From assembly GCA_903895695.1 (NCBI GenBank), contig CAITUY010000160.1, positions 1-64,000 of the forward strand: 64,000 nt of DNA. Direction: 5' to 3'. The notes below the pieces were generated by a model. It searched no databases and was not told where the DNA came from. It saw only the letters and a list, made by a program, of their open reading frames with translations. Source of the stretch: an uncultured bacterium. Lineage in GTDB: Bacteria > Verrucomicrobiota > Kiritimatiellia > CAIKKV01 > CAITUY01. The position numbers and the translations under genes were made by a program. Of the stretch, positions 16,867 to 25,000 are shown in pieces. The first letter of the stretch is position 1. Each line of letters starts with the position of its first letter.

Positions 16867-17700
16867 TCATCGCCCGGTCACCACCAACACATACCGCAGT
16901 CGCGCCAGGTCGGCCGCCGGCGCCACCTCCGCGTGCTGGTAAAGGCCGCTCTCATCCAGGTACGTCCGTATCACACGGCCCACCACGAGCCCGGCGGGAA
17001 ACGCGCTCCCCAGCCCGGAGGTCGTCACCAATTCGTCCGGTTTGATCGCCAGGTCTTTGCGGATGTAGTCCACCTGGCGGGGCGCCGGCGGACACAAGAC
17101 GTCCAGATTGTGGGCCGACTGCAGCGCGACGCCGCCCTGCATGACCCCAAAGGATCCCTCCTGCTCGAAACGCACGCTGGCCCGGAAATTGTGATCGGAG
17201 ATCAGCAGGACGTCGCAGGCGTTTTCGGATACCTCGGTCGTGCGCCCAACCAGTCCGTCGGGCGTGATCACGGGCATGTTCTCGCGGATACCCGCGTCGC
17301 GCCCCTGGTCGAGCCGCACCGTCTGCCACCAACCGTAACCGTCATCGCGAGCGATGACTTCGCACGCCACGGTGACCAGGCTGGTCCGGCTGCGCAGCGC
17401 GAGCAGTTTGCGCAGTTCGTCGTTGTCCCGCGCCATGGATCCCAAGGCGCGAACTTGGCCGCGAAGGGCGGCATTCTCGCGCTCGAAACGGTCACGTTCC
17501 TGGACGACGTCGGCGAAACTGCCCACGGCCGAGGAGGTGCGCTGGATGCCGGAAACGGCCCGCGTGGCCGCCCGCTGGTAGGTCGCCATGCCTTCGCGGA
17601 ACAGGCCGCGCAGGAATGACGAGACGGACGATGGCAGGTTGAATACGACCAGGAAGAACGTTCCCAGTACGATTACCAAGAGATAACGACGCTCCCTCAC
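16867..17700 (-). CDS. mreC: Rod-shape determining protein MreC
   Basis: This bitopic protein of the elongasome activates PBP2. The 277-residue product has one N-terminal membrane helix (about 5-24) and a coiled-coil region (about 60-100, E-R-D-R-F-E-R-E-N-A-A-L). The MreC beta domain follows, with D-G-Y-G-W-W, the D-Q-G-R-D-A-G-I-R-E-N-M-P-V turn and G-L-V-G-R-T. A 109-base gap separates it from mreB, the largest gap in the cluster. Confidence 0.92.
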   Translation of the reverse strand: MRERRYLLVIVLGTFFLVVFNLPSSVSSFLRGLFREGMATYQRAATRAVSGIQRTSSAVGSFADVVQERDRFERENAALRGQVRALGSMARDNDELRKLLALRSRTSLVTVACEVIARDDGYGWWQTVRLDQGRDAGIRENMPVITPDGLVGRTTEVSENACDVLLISDHNFRASVRFEQEGSFGVMQGGVALQSAHNLDVLCPPAPRQVDYIRKDLAIKPDELVTTSGLGSAFPAGLVVGRVIRTYLDESGLYQHAEVAPAADLARLRYVLVVTGR

Positions 17701-17809
17701 CGAACTCCAAACCCTTTACGGGTGCGCCGGGCACTTCGTGCGCGGACACACCGGTTGCGTATGGGTGGAGTGACAGGCCTTCCGACCCGTCTGGACGCGT
17801 GGTCTCGGA

Positions 17810-18871
<1,062 letters not shown>

Positions 18872-19039
18872 TCATAACCCGTTGAGGCCACGACATGATC
18901 CGTCGTACTGTGCGGGATGCCCCCCTGCTCCGTCAAGTAGCAAATAGGAAACGGACGGTTCGGTCCGCCTCTGCTATTGAACTGGCCTTGTCGCCACTGC
19001 GATGCGGAGAACGTTCCCGCCGCTAGTCTCGTCAGGGCG

Positions 19040-19450
19040 TCAGCCCCCTACACGGATGTCCGTGCATCGGACCCGGCGGGGAAGCGACTTGAAATGGTGG
19101 TCGCAATGAAACAGCCCGAGGTCGTGGCAGGCGGCGCAGGCGGCGATGCACGCATCGGCCAACGGCAAGCGGTCGGTTGACTCGCGCTGCAGTTGCGTTG
19201 CCAGGGCCGCGACCGGTTCGTCCACGGCAAGCACGTCAACGAGCACGTCGCGGTAGAGTTCCCAGACGCGGGCCACGGTCTTGGGTTCCACGGACAGTCG
19301 CTTCAGCAAGGCCGCGAACTCGACGGTCGTGAGGGCACACACAGCCGCGCCCTCATCGAGACAGGCGCCCACGGCGCGATCGCCGGGCGCATGCAGGAAA
19401 TGCGCCGCCAGGGCGGAGGTGTCGAGCAAGTGCCGCGCCTTCTTCTTCAT
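19040..19450 (-). CDS. vapC: PIN-domain toxin (VapC-type ribonuclease)
   Basis: The 136-residue PIN nuclease has the expected acidic quartet: D10-T-S at the N-terminus, E44, D99 in L-A-D-A, and D117 in H-C-D-H-H-F. VapC toxins cleave tRNA or rRNA; the target here is unknown. The start overlaps the antitoxin stop by four bases (ATGA), the usual arrangement. Its 3' end is about 200 bases from mreB, with no further gene between. Confidence 0.88.
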   Translation of the reverse strand: MKKKARHLLDTSALAAHFLHAPGDRAVGACLDEGAAVCALTTVEFAALLKRLSVEPKTVARVWELYRDVLVDVLAVDEPVAALATQLQRESTDRLPLADACIAACAACHDLGLFHCDHHFKSLPRRVRCTDIRVGG

Positions 19451-19725
19451 GGGGTCCGTTTCTTCCTCGCGGGCCGGTCGGCATCGTCCTCGTCGCGCAT
19501 CCGCTCCAGTTCGCGCAGGGCCTCGCCCGCTTTAGTCCGGTAAGTCGCGCCAACTTCCCGCACTTGCAGGAGGATGTCCGCCGGAGACGGCCGCACGTGC
19601 AGGCAGATCGTATCCGCGGTTGTCCCCCGGCTCCACTCCACCTCCGAACCGGCCACAATGTGGAGCTCCCTGGCCAAGACGGCCGGAATAGTCAACTGGT
19701 TCTTCCCTGTCACGCGACTCTTCAT
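19447..19725 (-). CDS. vapB: AbrB/MazE-type antitoxin
   Basis: The 92-residue protein has a swapped-hairpin AbrB DNA-binding domain at its N-terminus (K-S-R-V-T-G-K-N-Q-L-T-I-P, then E-L-H-I-V-A-G-S-E-V). A charged C-terminal tail rich in Glu, Asp and Arg would bind the PIN toxin encoded immediately downstream. The promoter upstream is covered by repeated TCAAGG half-sites, consistent with autorepression by this protein. Confidence 0.85.
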   Translation of the reverse strand: MKSRVTGKNQLTIPAVLARELHIVAGSEVEWSRGTTADTICLHVRPSPADILLQVREVGATYRTKAGEALRELERMRDEDDADRPARKKRTP

Positions 19726-19728
19726 AGG

Positions 19729-19789
19729 TCAAGTCCTTGATAGCATAACTTCAAGGAATAATATACACCTTGAATTGTTAGGATCAAGG
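19729..19789 (-). promoter_or_regulatory. Antitoxin promoter with five TCAAGG-type half-sites
   Basis: The half-sites read TCAAG (19729-19733), CTTGA (19736-19740), TTCAAGG (19750-19756), CCTTGAA (19768-19774) and TCAAGG (19784-19789). The middle pair is a perfect 7-bp inverted repeat with an 11-base spacer. On the minus strand a -35 TTGATC (19787-19782) and -10 TATATT (19765-19760), spaced 16, overlap these sites. The antitoxin is the likely repressor. Confidence 0.6.
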
Positions 19790-19801
19790 CATTTCACGCC
19801 G

Positions 19802-19830
19802 TTGACGCTACCGAGACGGCGTGCTACGTT
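19802..19830 (+). promoter_or_regulatory. Promoter of the RHH/PIN toxin-antitoxin pair
   Basis: TTGACG (19802-19807) and TACGTT (19825-19830) are separated by 17 bases. The predicted start is near 19837, ahead of a GGAAAGGA ribosome site and the ATG at 19857. It is only about 40 bases from the operator array of the divergent AbrB/PIN pair, so cross-regulation is possible. Confidence 0.55.
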
Positions 19831-19856
19831 GTCTTACAGATGGAAAGGATGTGGCC

Positions 19857-20072
19857 ATGGCAACGTTAACCATTCGACTTCCCGAGCAACTGCGCACAGA
19901 CCTGAGGAAATTGAGCCGTCAAGAGCACAAGGCCGTGAGCGACATCGTGCGCGAGTCGCTCCGCAGGCACGTGGCCGTTCAGCAATTCCGGTCCCTGCGC
20001 CGCAGAATCCTTCCGTTTGCTGAGGCGCAAGGGCTTGTAACCGACGAGGATGTCTTCAAGGCATTGTCATGA
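19857..20072 (+). CDS. Ribbon-helix-helix antitoxin
   Basis: The 71-residue protein has an N-terminal ribbon-helix-helix fold: strand T-L-T-I-R-L-P, helix E-Q-L-R-T-D-L-R-K-L, then S-D-I-V-R-E-S-L-R-R-H. It resembles CopG/ParD-type antitoxins. The C-terminal half (F-A-E-A-Q-G-L-V-T-D-E-D-V-F) would contact the toxin. The ATG at 19857 starts the ribbon strand and follows GGAAAGGA. It overlaps the downstream PIN toxin by four bases (ATGA). Confidence 0.85.
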   Translation: MATLTIRLPEQLRTDLRKLSRQEHKAVSDIVRESLRRHVAVQQFRSLRRRILPFAEAQGLVTDEDVFKALS

Positions 20073-20470
20073 GGGTCATTCTTGACTCCAACGTGCTGAT
20101 CGCGGCCGTCGCAGGCCGCGGGCTGTGCGAGTCCCTGCTGGAACTCTGCCTGGAGGAGCACGATCTGGTTGTCTCGGAGCAGTTACTAGACGAAGTGCAT
20201 CGCAATCTGGTGAAGCGGATCAAACTCCCCGATGCCGCAGCTTCCGATTTCTGTGACCTGCTGCGGAACAACGCGATCGTGGCCACGCCAGTGCCCGTTT
20301 CACCAGACGCTTGCCGCGATCCCAAGGACATCTACCTGCTCGGCCTGTCTGAGTCTACCGCCGCGAAGTTCCTGATCACCGGCGACAAGGACTTGATCGA
20401 GTCAGGATTGCGCGGCGCCACAAAGATCGTCACCCCACGCCAATTCTGGGAAAACTGCCGGCAGAAATGA
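20069..20470 (+). CDS. PIN-domain toxin, COG1569-type
   Basis: The 133-residue PIN-family nuclease has D6-S-N8 at the N-terminus, E42, the R-D-P-K-D87 motif and G-D106-K-D108 as its acidic set. The R-D-P-K-D and I-T-G-D-K-D-L wording is characteristic of the putative toxin family COG1569 rather than classical VapC. It is translationally coupled to the RHH antitoxin. It is the second PIN toxin within 1 kb, of a different subfamily from the first. Confidence 0.85.
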   Translation: MRVILDSNVLIAAVAGRGLCESLLELCLEEHDLVVSEQLLDEVHRNLVKRIKLPDAAASDFCDLLRNNAIVATPVPVSPDACRDPKDIYLLGLSESTAAKFLITGDKDLIESGLRGATKIVTPRQFWENCRQK

Positions 20471-20496
20471 GATCGGCTGACGTTCGACTCTCGCCC

Positions 20497-20805
20497 CTAC
20501 CGCAGAACGTTCTCGATCTGGAACTCGCTCGAAACCTCGGCCCAATCCGTCTTTTGCAGGGAATCCAGCGTGACCTTCAGGCCGCGCACAAAAGCCGGGT
20601 CACCATCGTTCACCGTGCTGAACGAAGACTGGGAGTAGTCCCAGACGTACAGCGGCACGTCCTGAACCGTCGCGAATAGTTTCAGGTGCTCCAGTCCGGC
20701 CGGCCCCCTGACGCGGATCTTGTATTCGGCATTCTCGCCGGGCAGTTCGACCGTCCGGCCCGCCGCGACTTTGTTGTTGGGTTGGAACTTGTTGGGGAAT
20801 GTTTC
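20497..20805 (-). pseudogene. C-terminal fragment of a DUF4384-domain protein
   Basis: Reading the minus strand in one frame up to the stop at 20497-20499 gives F-P-N-K-F-Q-P-N-N-K-V-A-A-G-R. It continues with V-E-L-P-G-E-N-A-E-Y-K-I-R-V, then R-G-P-A-G-L-E-H-L-K. That is the end of a DUF4384 domain, usually found on larger kinase-like or caspase-like proteins. Upstream of about 20805 the resemblance stops and no start or N-terminal domain follows, so this is a truncated relic. It occupies most of the 420-base gap between the PIN toxin and hicB. Confidence 0.55.
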
Positions 20806-20891
20806 CCGGCGGCAAGTTACGCCGCGCCTATTTGCGGACGTTTCGGACTCAATCGAGGTTGGCTCTTCACGGCCGGTTATGGCAACGTATA

Positions 20892-21107
20892 GTGATTAAG
20901 GAGCTCATCTTCGAAGTGCGCGAGGACGATGTCGACGGCGGGTACGCCGCTTCCGCTCTAGGCTACGGCATTCACACGCAAGGCGATACGCTGGATGAGC
21001 TTCGCCGCAACGTGCGAGAGGCCATCGAATGCCATTTCGACAAGCCGGAAGATGTACCTGGCATCGTGAGGTTGCATTTTGTCCGCGATGAGGTGCTCGC
21101 GGTGTGA
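20892..21107 (+). CDS. hicB: HicB-family antitoxin
   Basis: The 71-residue product has the partial RNase-H-like fold of HicB antitoxins: a start I-K-E-L-I-F-E-V-R-E-D, then G-G-Y-A-A-S-A-L-G, T-Q-G-D-T-L-D-E-L and A-I-E-C-H-F-D. It starts with GTG at 20892 and has no clear ribosome site, so expression may be weak or the start may be altered. It overlaps hicA by four bases (GTGA), the usual coupling. Because hicA is broken, this antitoxin probably no longer guards a functional toxin. Confidence 0.8.
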   Translation: MIKELIFEVREDDVDGGYAASALGYGIHTQGDTLDELRRNVREAIECHFDKPEDVPGIVRLHFVRDEVLAV

Positions 21108-21278
21108 GATTGCCGCGCGATCTGTCGGGCGCCGATCTCATCAAAGCGCTTCGCGCTCTTGGATACGAGGTGACGCGGCAGAAGGGTCCCCATGTACGCG
21201 TCACCACCGCCCGAGACGGCGAACACCATGACGGCCCACACCCCCCTCAGAGCCGGTGCCCTAAACCTCGTTTGCTGA
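21104..21278 (+). pseudogene. hicA: hicA toxin, frameshifted and truncated
   Basis: The first 42 or so codons encode a normal HicA double-stranded-RNA-binding-like fold: L-P-R-D-L-S-G-A-D-L-I-K-A-L, G-Y-E-V-T-R-Q-K-G and the catalytic His in P-H-V-R-V. After D-G-E-H-H the conserved continuation appears in the next frame, starting at 21231 (T-A-H-T-P-L-R-A-G-A-L-N-L-V-C, stop at 21276-21278). So there is an indel at about 21230, and the C-terminal helix is replaced by the junction with the nitroreductase gene. Toxin activity is unlikely. Confidence 0.7.
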
Positions 21279-21651
21279 CCAGTACGTCCTCCAGCCGCCG
21301 CTTAGGCACGTGGTGAACCCCATCTGGCGTGCGGTAGTATCGCGGATCGCTGCCCGGCAGCAACTCCTCAAGGACGACCGTTTCCGCCGGACGGCCCAAG
21401 GCGACGACCAGATGAACGGCCCACTCCTGCGGGATCTCAAGCACACGGTGAATCTCATCGCGCTTGATCGCGCCCATCATGCAGGCGCCATAGCCGAGTT
21501 CAGCCGCTGCCAGTTGGATGGTTTGCGCCGCAATACCGATGTCCGTCAGCGGCGCCTGGGGTCTGTCTGCGGCGGCGAGAATAGCCACAAAACCCGTGGG
21601 CCGCTCGCCAGGCCTGGGTCCACCCCACTCCTTCAGCATCGCCGCCCATGC
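21247..21651 (-). pseudogene. Nitroreductase-family protein lacking its N-terminal half
   Basis: The conserved part covers the middle and C-terminal segments of a nitroreductase (FMN-dependent NAD(P)H oxidase fold). It includes A-A-M-L-K-E-W, T-D-I-G-I-A-A-Q-T-I-Q-L-A-A, L-G-Y-G-A-C-M-M-G-A-I and L-V-V-A-L-G-R-P-A-E-T. The family normally begins with about 60-70 residues containing the R-R-S-x-R-x-F FMN-phosphate motif; these are absent. The open frame continues to 21792 only by reading through a palindromic element. The 3' end meets the broken hicA. A short translated product is possible but is unlikely to bind FMN. Confidence 0.75.
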
Positions 21652-21763
21652 GACTTTGGACCCCGGCGACCTTGCGTCGCCGGTGAACCCGACTGGCTGG
21701 AAAAGCTGGCTTTTCCAGCCAGTCGTCCGTCCCTGCCGCGCAAGGCGGCAGGTGACTAGAGTC
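21652..21763. repeat. Symmetric three-hairpin palindromic element (REP/MITE-like)
   Basis: Three perfect hairpins share one dyad axis at 21707/21708. The left one has 8-bp arms (21663-21670, 21676-21683) with loop CTTGC. The central one has 16-bp arms (21691-21706, 21709-21724) with a 2-base loop. The right one has 8-bp arms (21732-21739, 21745-21752) with loop GCAAG. Both spacers are 7 bases. The left and right hairpins are inverted relatives whose differences are compensated in the stems. It sits exactly where the nitroreductase loses homology. Confidence 0.75.
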
Positions 21764-21921
21764 ATGACGAGAATTCCTGACCAGCCGAACAAGGGACTTG
21801 CACCGCATCTGCAACTCGCCCATTATGAAACCTTGTTAGGGTGGTGGCTATTCGGCGCCCGTTGCGAAGTCATCGAAAGCACACCTCGGTCGCGCGGCAT
21901 AGAACTATAAGGAACTGGCAA

Positions 21922-22383
21922 ATGAAGATGCTGAATACTCTGATGAACCGGAAGACTGTCGTGAGTTGTCTCTCAGCCTTGCTCGCAGGTGGAACATGCG
22001 TGGTGCTGGGATCGGCCGTTTCGACAGCCTTTGCCGCATCCGACTCGGCTGCCGTCAAGCCTGCCGAGATCACTTCGATCAAGGGCACATGCATGTTCGG
22101 GGGCAAGGAGAGCAACTGGTCGGCGAAGCTCACGGCGAAAGGCGATGGCACCTATGACGCGGTCTATGATTCCATTTGGGGCGGCGCGACCCTGAAGTAT
22201 ACCGGAACGATCAAGACCGATCTGAAGACGGAGATCAGCGGTGACGGCAAGGCGAGCGGTGGCAGGGCCAATGGCACCTTTGAGTTCACCGGCAAGTACG
22301 GCACCAACGGCGTTGCCCAGTGCACTTACAAGGAAGTCGGAGGTCACCGCAAAGGGACCATGACCGCCGAAATGCCCAAGTAA
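21922..22383 (+). CDS. Small secreted protein of unknown function
   Basis: The 153-residue protein has a long signal peptide (K-T-V-V-S-C-L-S-A-L-L and onward, cleavage likely at A-F-A/A). A compact beta-rich domain of about 110 residues follows, with one internal Cys pair (C-M-F-G-G-K and A-Q-C-T-Y). I recognise no family. The start at 21922 follows AAGGAA. It is convergent with the URO-D-like gene and 27 bases from its stop. There is no obvious partner gene; its neighbours are the decayed region and the catabolic cluster. Confidence 0.65.
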   Translation: MKMLNTLMNRKTVVSCLSALLAGGTCVVLGSAVSTAFAASDSAAVKPAEITSIKGTCMFGGKESNWSAKLTAKGDGTYDAVYDSIWGGATLKYTGTIKTDLKTEISGDGKASGGRANGTFEFTGKYGTNGVAQCTYKEVGGHRKGTMTAEMPK

Positions 22384-22410
22384 AGGACGGGGACGACCGG
22401 ACCGGTAAGT

Positions 22411-23484
22411 TTACCGCCAGGCGAGAAACTTCTTCTCGATCGTCGCGAAGTGTTCGCGGCTTTGCACGCCGCCAAGGCTGATCCACAGACCCTCGGGGTG
22501 CAGGTTTTCCATGAAGAAGTCCAGTTCCCCCACATCCAGCCCGATCTGCAGTCCCTTGCCGGCGGCCTGGCATTTCTTGTAGACGGGCATCCAGTCGGAG
22601 GCGCGACCATGACCGGCGCCATAGACCCATTGGATGGCGTTGAGTTCCCGGATCTCCAGCAGGCTGTCCAAATGCTGTAATGCCTGCGGACCGTCCAAGT
22701 GGTAGATGCTGGCTTCGGCGTGGCGGCACTCCTCGGCAATGCCAGGCAGGAACATGTCGTCGAACATCTTCTTCGAAATCATGCAGGAAAAGTCGTTGGA
22801 AGGAACCCACCAGCGCTTCGACGAGACAATGCCCGGCCAACTGGTTATGGCCTGTCCCGCTGCCTGCAGTCTGTCGCAGTAGTAATCGAACAGCTCGCGG
22901 AACACGACGTCGATCATGGCCAGGAGTCGTTTCAACTCATCCGCCGCCTCGATCATGTCCAGGTTCATGTTCAGCGGGTCGCGGAAGGCCACGATGGCAT
23001 CGCCGCCCGGGTGCAGATCGGTGTAGCCGGTGTAGAATTTCCCCTTGCCCGCCGCCAGCAGGACGTCCGTGAAGGCATCAATCTTGCGGAAGTAATCGTT
23101 GTCCCGCGAGAACCGGATCTGCCCGACCCGTGCCCAGTCTTCAAGGTTGGGGATGGACCAGGAGGTGCTCTCGCCAAACTCCAGTTCGCAGCCGAAGAAT
23201 GCGCTGAAGATCTCGGGCCCCAAGTTGGGGGTCGCGGCAGGCAGAGCGTCCCCCAGAAAATCGTTGTTCATGGCCGAGGCCACGGCATGCCGGGCTATGT
23301 GCTCAAAATCCATCCATCGGTCACGCAACGCGGGATAGGTCTTTGCCGCCGGCCAGGGGTAGTCCGGGTTCGGTCGACTGGCCCAGGCCAGCACCACGGG
23401 CCGGTCGATGATCGCCCGACTCCAAAAGGCATCCTGACGCGCGATTCGCTTTTCCCAGTCCGGAATGTGTTCAATGGGCATCAT
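22411..23484 (-). CDS. URO-D-fold protein (uroporphyrinogen decarboxylase/methyltransferase-like)
   Basis: The 357-residue TIM-barrel protein belongs to the URO-D superfamily, as shown by the Y261-H-L-D-G-P266 motif, then A-L-Q-H-L-D-S-L-L and I-Q-W-V-Y-G-A-G-H-G near the C-terminus. The arginine-rich N-terminus of true HemE is absent, so haem synthesis is unlikely. Relatives include MtaA/CmuA-type corrinoid methyltransferases and uncharacterised proteins that accompany sugar-catabolism genes in PVC bacteria. It is the last gene of the 19-kb minus-strand cluster, 47 bases after the GH4 gene. The substrate is unknown. Confidence 0.7.
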   Translation of the reverse strand: MMPIEHIPDWEKRIARQDAFWSRAIIDRPVVLAWASRPNPDYPWPAAKTYPALRDRWMDFEHIARHAVASAMNNDFLGDALPAATPNLGPEIFSAFFGCELEFGESTSWSIPNLEDWARVGQIRFSRDNDYFRKIDAFTDVLLAAGKGKFYTGYTDLHPGGDAIVAFRDPLNMNLDMIEAADELKRLLAMIDVVFRELFDYYCDRLQAAGQAITSWPGIVSSKRWWVPSNDFSCMISKKMFDDMFLPGIAEECRHAEASIYHLDGPQALQHLDSLLEIRELNAIQWVYGAGHGRASDWMPVYKKCQAAGKGLQIGLDVGELDFFMENLHPEGLWISLGGVQSREHFATIEKKFLAWR

Positions 23485-23531
23485 CTTCGGTCGTCTCCTT
23501 CACGTTGCATTGAATCTCTTCGTGGTGCTTC

Positions 23532-24821
23532 CTACTCGAACGCCGGCAGGAAGTCGGCCTGCAGGCGAAGCATGTCGTCGAGCAGGCGCTCCGCACGGAC
23601 GATGCTGTTGACGTTGGGATCCAGCAAGAGCGCCTGCAACAGCAGGCGCCGCGAGTGGGTCCGATAGGCCTCGGTCAGAAGATCGTGAATCGTGCAATGC
23701 GGCCGCATGAACGCCGCGAACGCCTCTGGGATGGCCCCCACCTTCACGGGGTGAATGCCGGCCGCATCCACGCGCGCCGGCACTTCCACCGCTGCGTCGC
23801 GCGGCAGGTTCTCGATCCAGCCCTCCGTGTTCAGCACGTTCACGGCCGGGCGGAAGGCGTTCCGGTTAAAGGCGACGTCGCAGATGATCGGCACGGCATG
23901 CTCGCCGCTCGGTTGCAGCGCGCCGGGCGCGTCGGCCGAACACCGGCCCGCCGCATAGTCATCGACAATGTCCCGCGCCGCGGGTTCCTGCCGCAGCAAG
24001 GTGCGGCTCTCCAGGCCGTAGGGCCACTTTGCCCCGTGGAATTCAGCGCCAAACGATACGTACTCGCCGATATGATCCTCACTGGGAAAGGTGAAGACCC
24101 CGAAGATCTCGGCGAACTTGCGGAACAGCGGCGACGCCGCGGTGTCGGCCGTCGCCCGGGCCAGCGCCAGCGGCAACAGGTCTTCGCCGCTCTTGCGGTC
24201 GCGGACCCGTTGGATGCAGTAGAAATGGTTCATGCCCGCCGAAAGGATGTCCATGGCCTCAACCGGCCGATCGAGGTAGCGGCTCAGATATTCCAGCGCC
24301 GTGAAGACACCGTGGCAGATGCCGGCCGCCCGAACGCGCGTGAGATGGCAGATCGCGTGCAGGACGCGCGCCTCCGGGTTCGTAAAGTTCAGCACCAACG
24401 CCTGCGGGCAGAGTCGCTCCACGTCGCGGCAGATCGGGATCACAAGCTCGAGACTGCGCAGGGCATGGAACAGGGCGCCGGGACCGCCGTTCTCCCCGAG
24501 GACATGGTGGAAGCCGTAAGCCAGCGGCACGCGGTAGTCCTGCTCCCACAGCTCGTAGCGCCGGCAGGCCACGGCGACGATCACATAGTCGGCGCCGGGC
24601 AACGCCGCACACCGGTCGGTCTCGCTCTCGATGAGCACGTCCGAGCCCGTGTGCCCGCCCATCCGCCGGGCAAAGCGCGTCATGCGCTCCAGGGCCGCTT
24701 CGTCCTGATCCACCAGGACCAGTTTCACACCGCGACCGCGCAGTTCCGGTGCCTGCAGGATATCCGCAATCTGGCCCCGCCCGAAGCTCCGGCTTCCCGC
24801 GCCAATCAGTACGATCTTCAT
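23532..24821 (-). CDS. Glycoside hydrolase family 4 (alpha-glucosidase/galactosidase type)
   Basis: GH4 enzymes cleave alpha- or beta-glycosides through an NAD+- and Mn2+-dependent oxidation-elimination mechanism. The 429-residue protein has the Rossmann start I-G-A-G-S-R-S-F-G, N-F-T-N-P, the metal-binding C169-H170-G and G-M-N-H199-F. The wording is closest to the MelA/AglA group, so alpha-galactosidase, alpha-glucosidase or alpha-glucuronidase activity are all possible. No signal peptide is present: the enzyme is cytoplasmic. The start at 24821 follows GGAAGGAAAC; the upstream extension overlaps a pseudogene. Confidence 0.87.
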   Translation of the reverse strand: MKIVLIGAGSRSFGRGQIADILQAPELRGRGVKLVLVDQDEAALERMTRFARRMGGHTGSDVLIESETDRCAALPGADYVIVAVACRRYELWEQDYRVPLAYGFHHVLGENGGPGALFHALRSLELVIPICRDVERLCPQALVLNFTNPEARVLHAICHLTRVRAAGICHGVFTALEYLSRYLDRPVEAMDILSAGMNHFYCIQRVRDRKSGEDLLPLALARATADTAASPLFRKFAEIFGVFTFPSEDHIGEYVSFGAEFHGAKWPYGLESRTLLRQEPAARDIVDDYAAGRCSADAPGALQPSGEHAVPIICDVAFNRNAFRPAVNVLNTEGWIENLPRDAAVEVPARVDAAGIHPVKVGAIPEAFAAFMRPHCTIHDLLTEAYRTHSRRLLLQALLLDPNVNSIVRAERLLDDMLRLQADFLPAFE

Positions 24822-24990
24822 GGTTTGTTTCCTTCCGCGCGTCGGCGCACGTTCCCCTGCGCCAAGGCGGGAGTCATCCCACCCAGGACACGTGCCGGAA
24901 TCTCGTCGAGGAGAATGTGCGCCTTGTTGATGTTGTAGCACACATGGAAACGGCCATCCCGTTCAAAAAATGAGGCATGCTGATGCCCGT
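24818..24990 (-). pseudogene. 3' fragment of a sialidase/BNR-repeat gene
   Basis: The minus strand here encodes T-G-I-S-M-P-H-F and then, after a one-base shift, E-R-D-G-R-F-H-V-C-Y-N-I-N-K and D-E-I-P-A-R-V-L. This is nearly identical to the last 45 residues of the intact gene at 60340-61722. The 5' part is missing, and a run of six T where seven are needed breaks the frame. The stop overlaps the GH4 start as ATGA, so the lost gene once coupled translation to GH4. Confidence 0.8.
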
Positions 24991-25000
24991 CTGAGAGACT

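Noticed and set aside
19040-21900. Integron cassette array (several toxin-antitoxin pairs in a row)
   Set aside because: No integrase gene, mixed gene orientations, and no paired attC-like sites with GTTRRRY/RYYYAAC ends between the genes.
22411-23484. Haem-synthesis uroporphyrinogen decarboxylase (hemE)
   Set aside because: The N-terminal arginine-rich HemE motifs are missing and the context is sugar catabolism.
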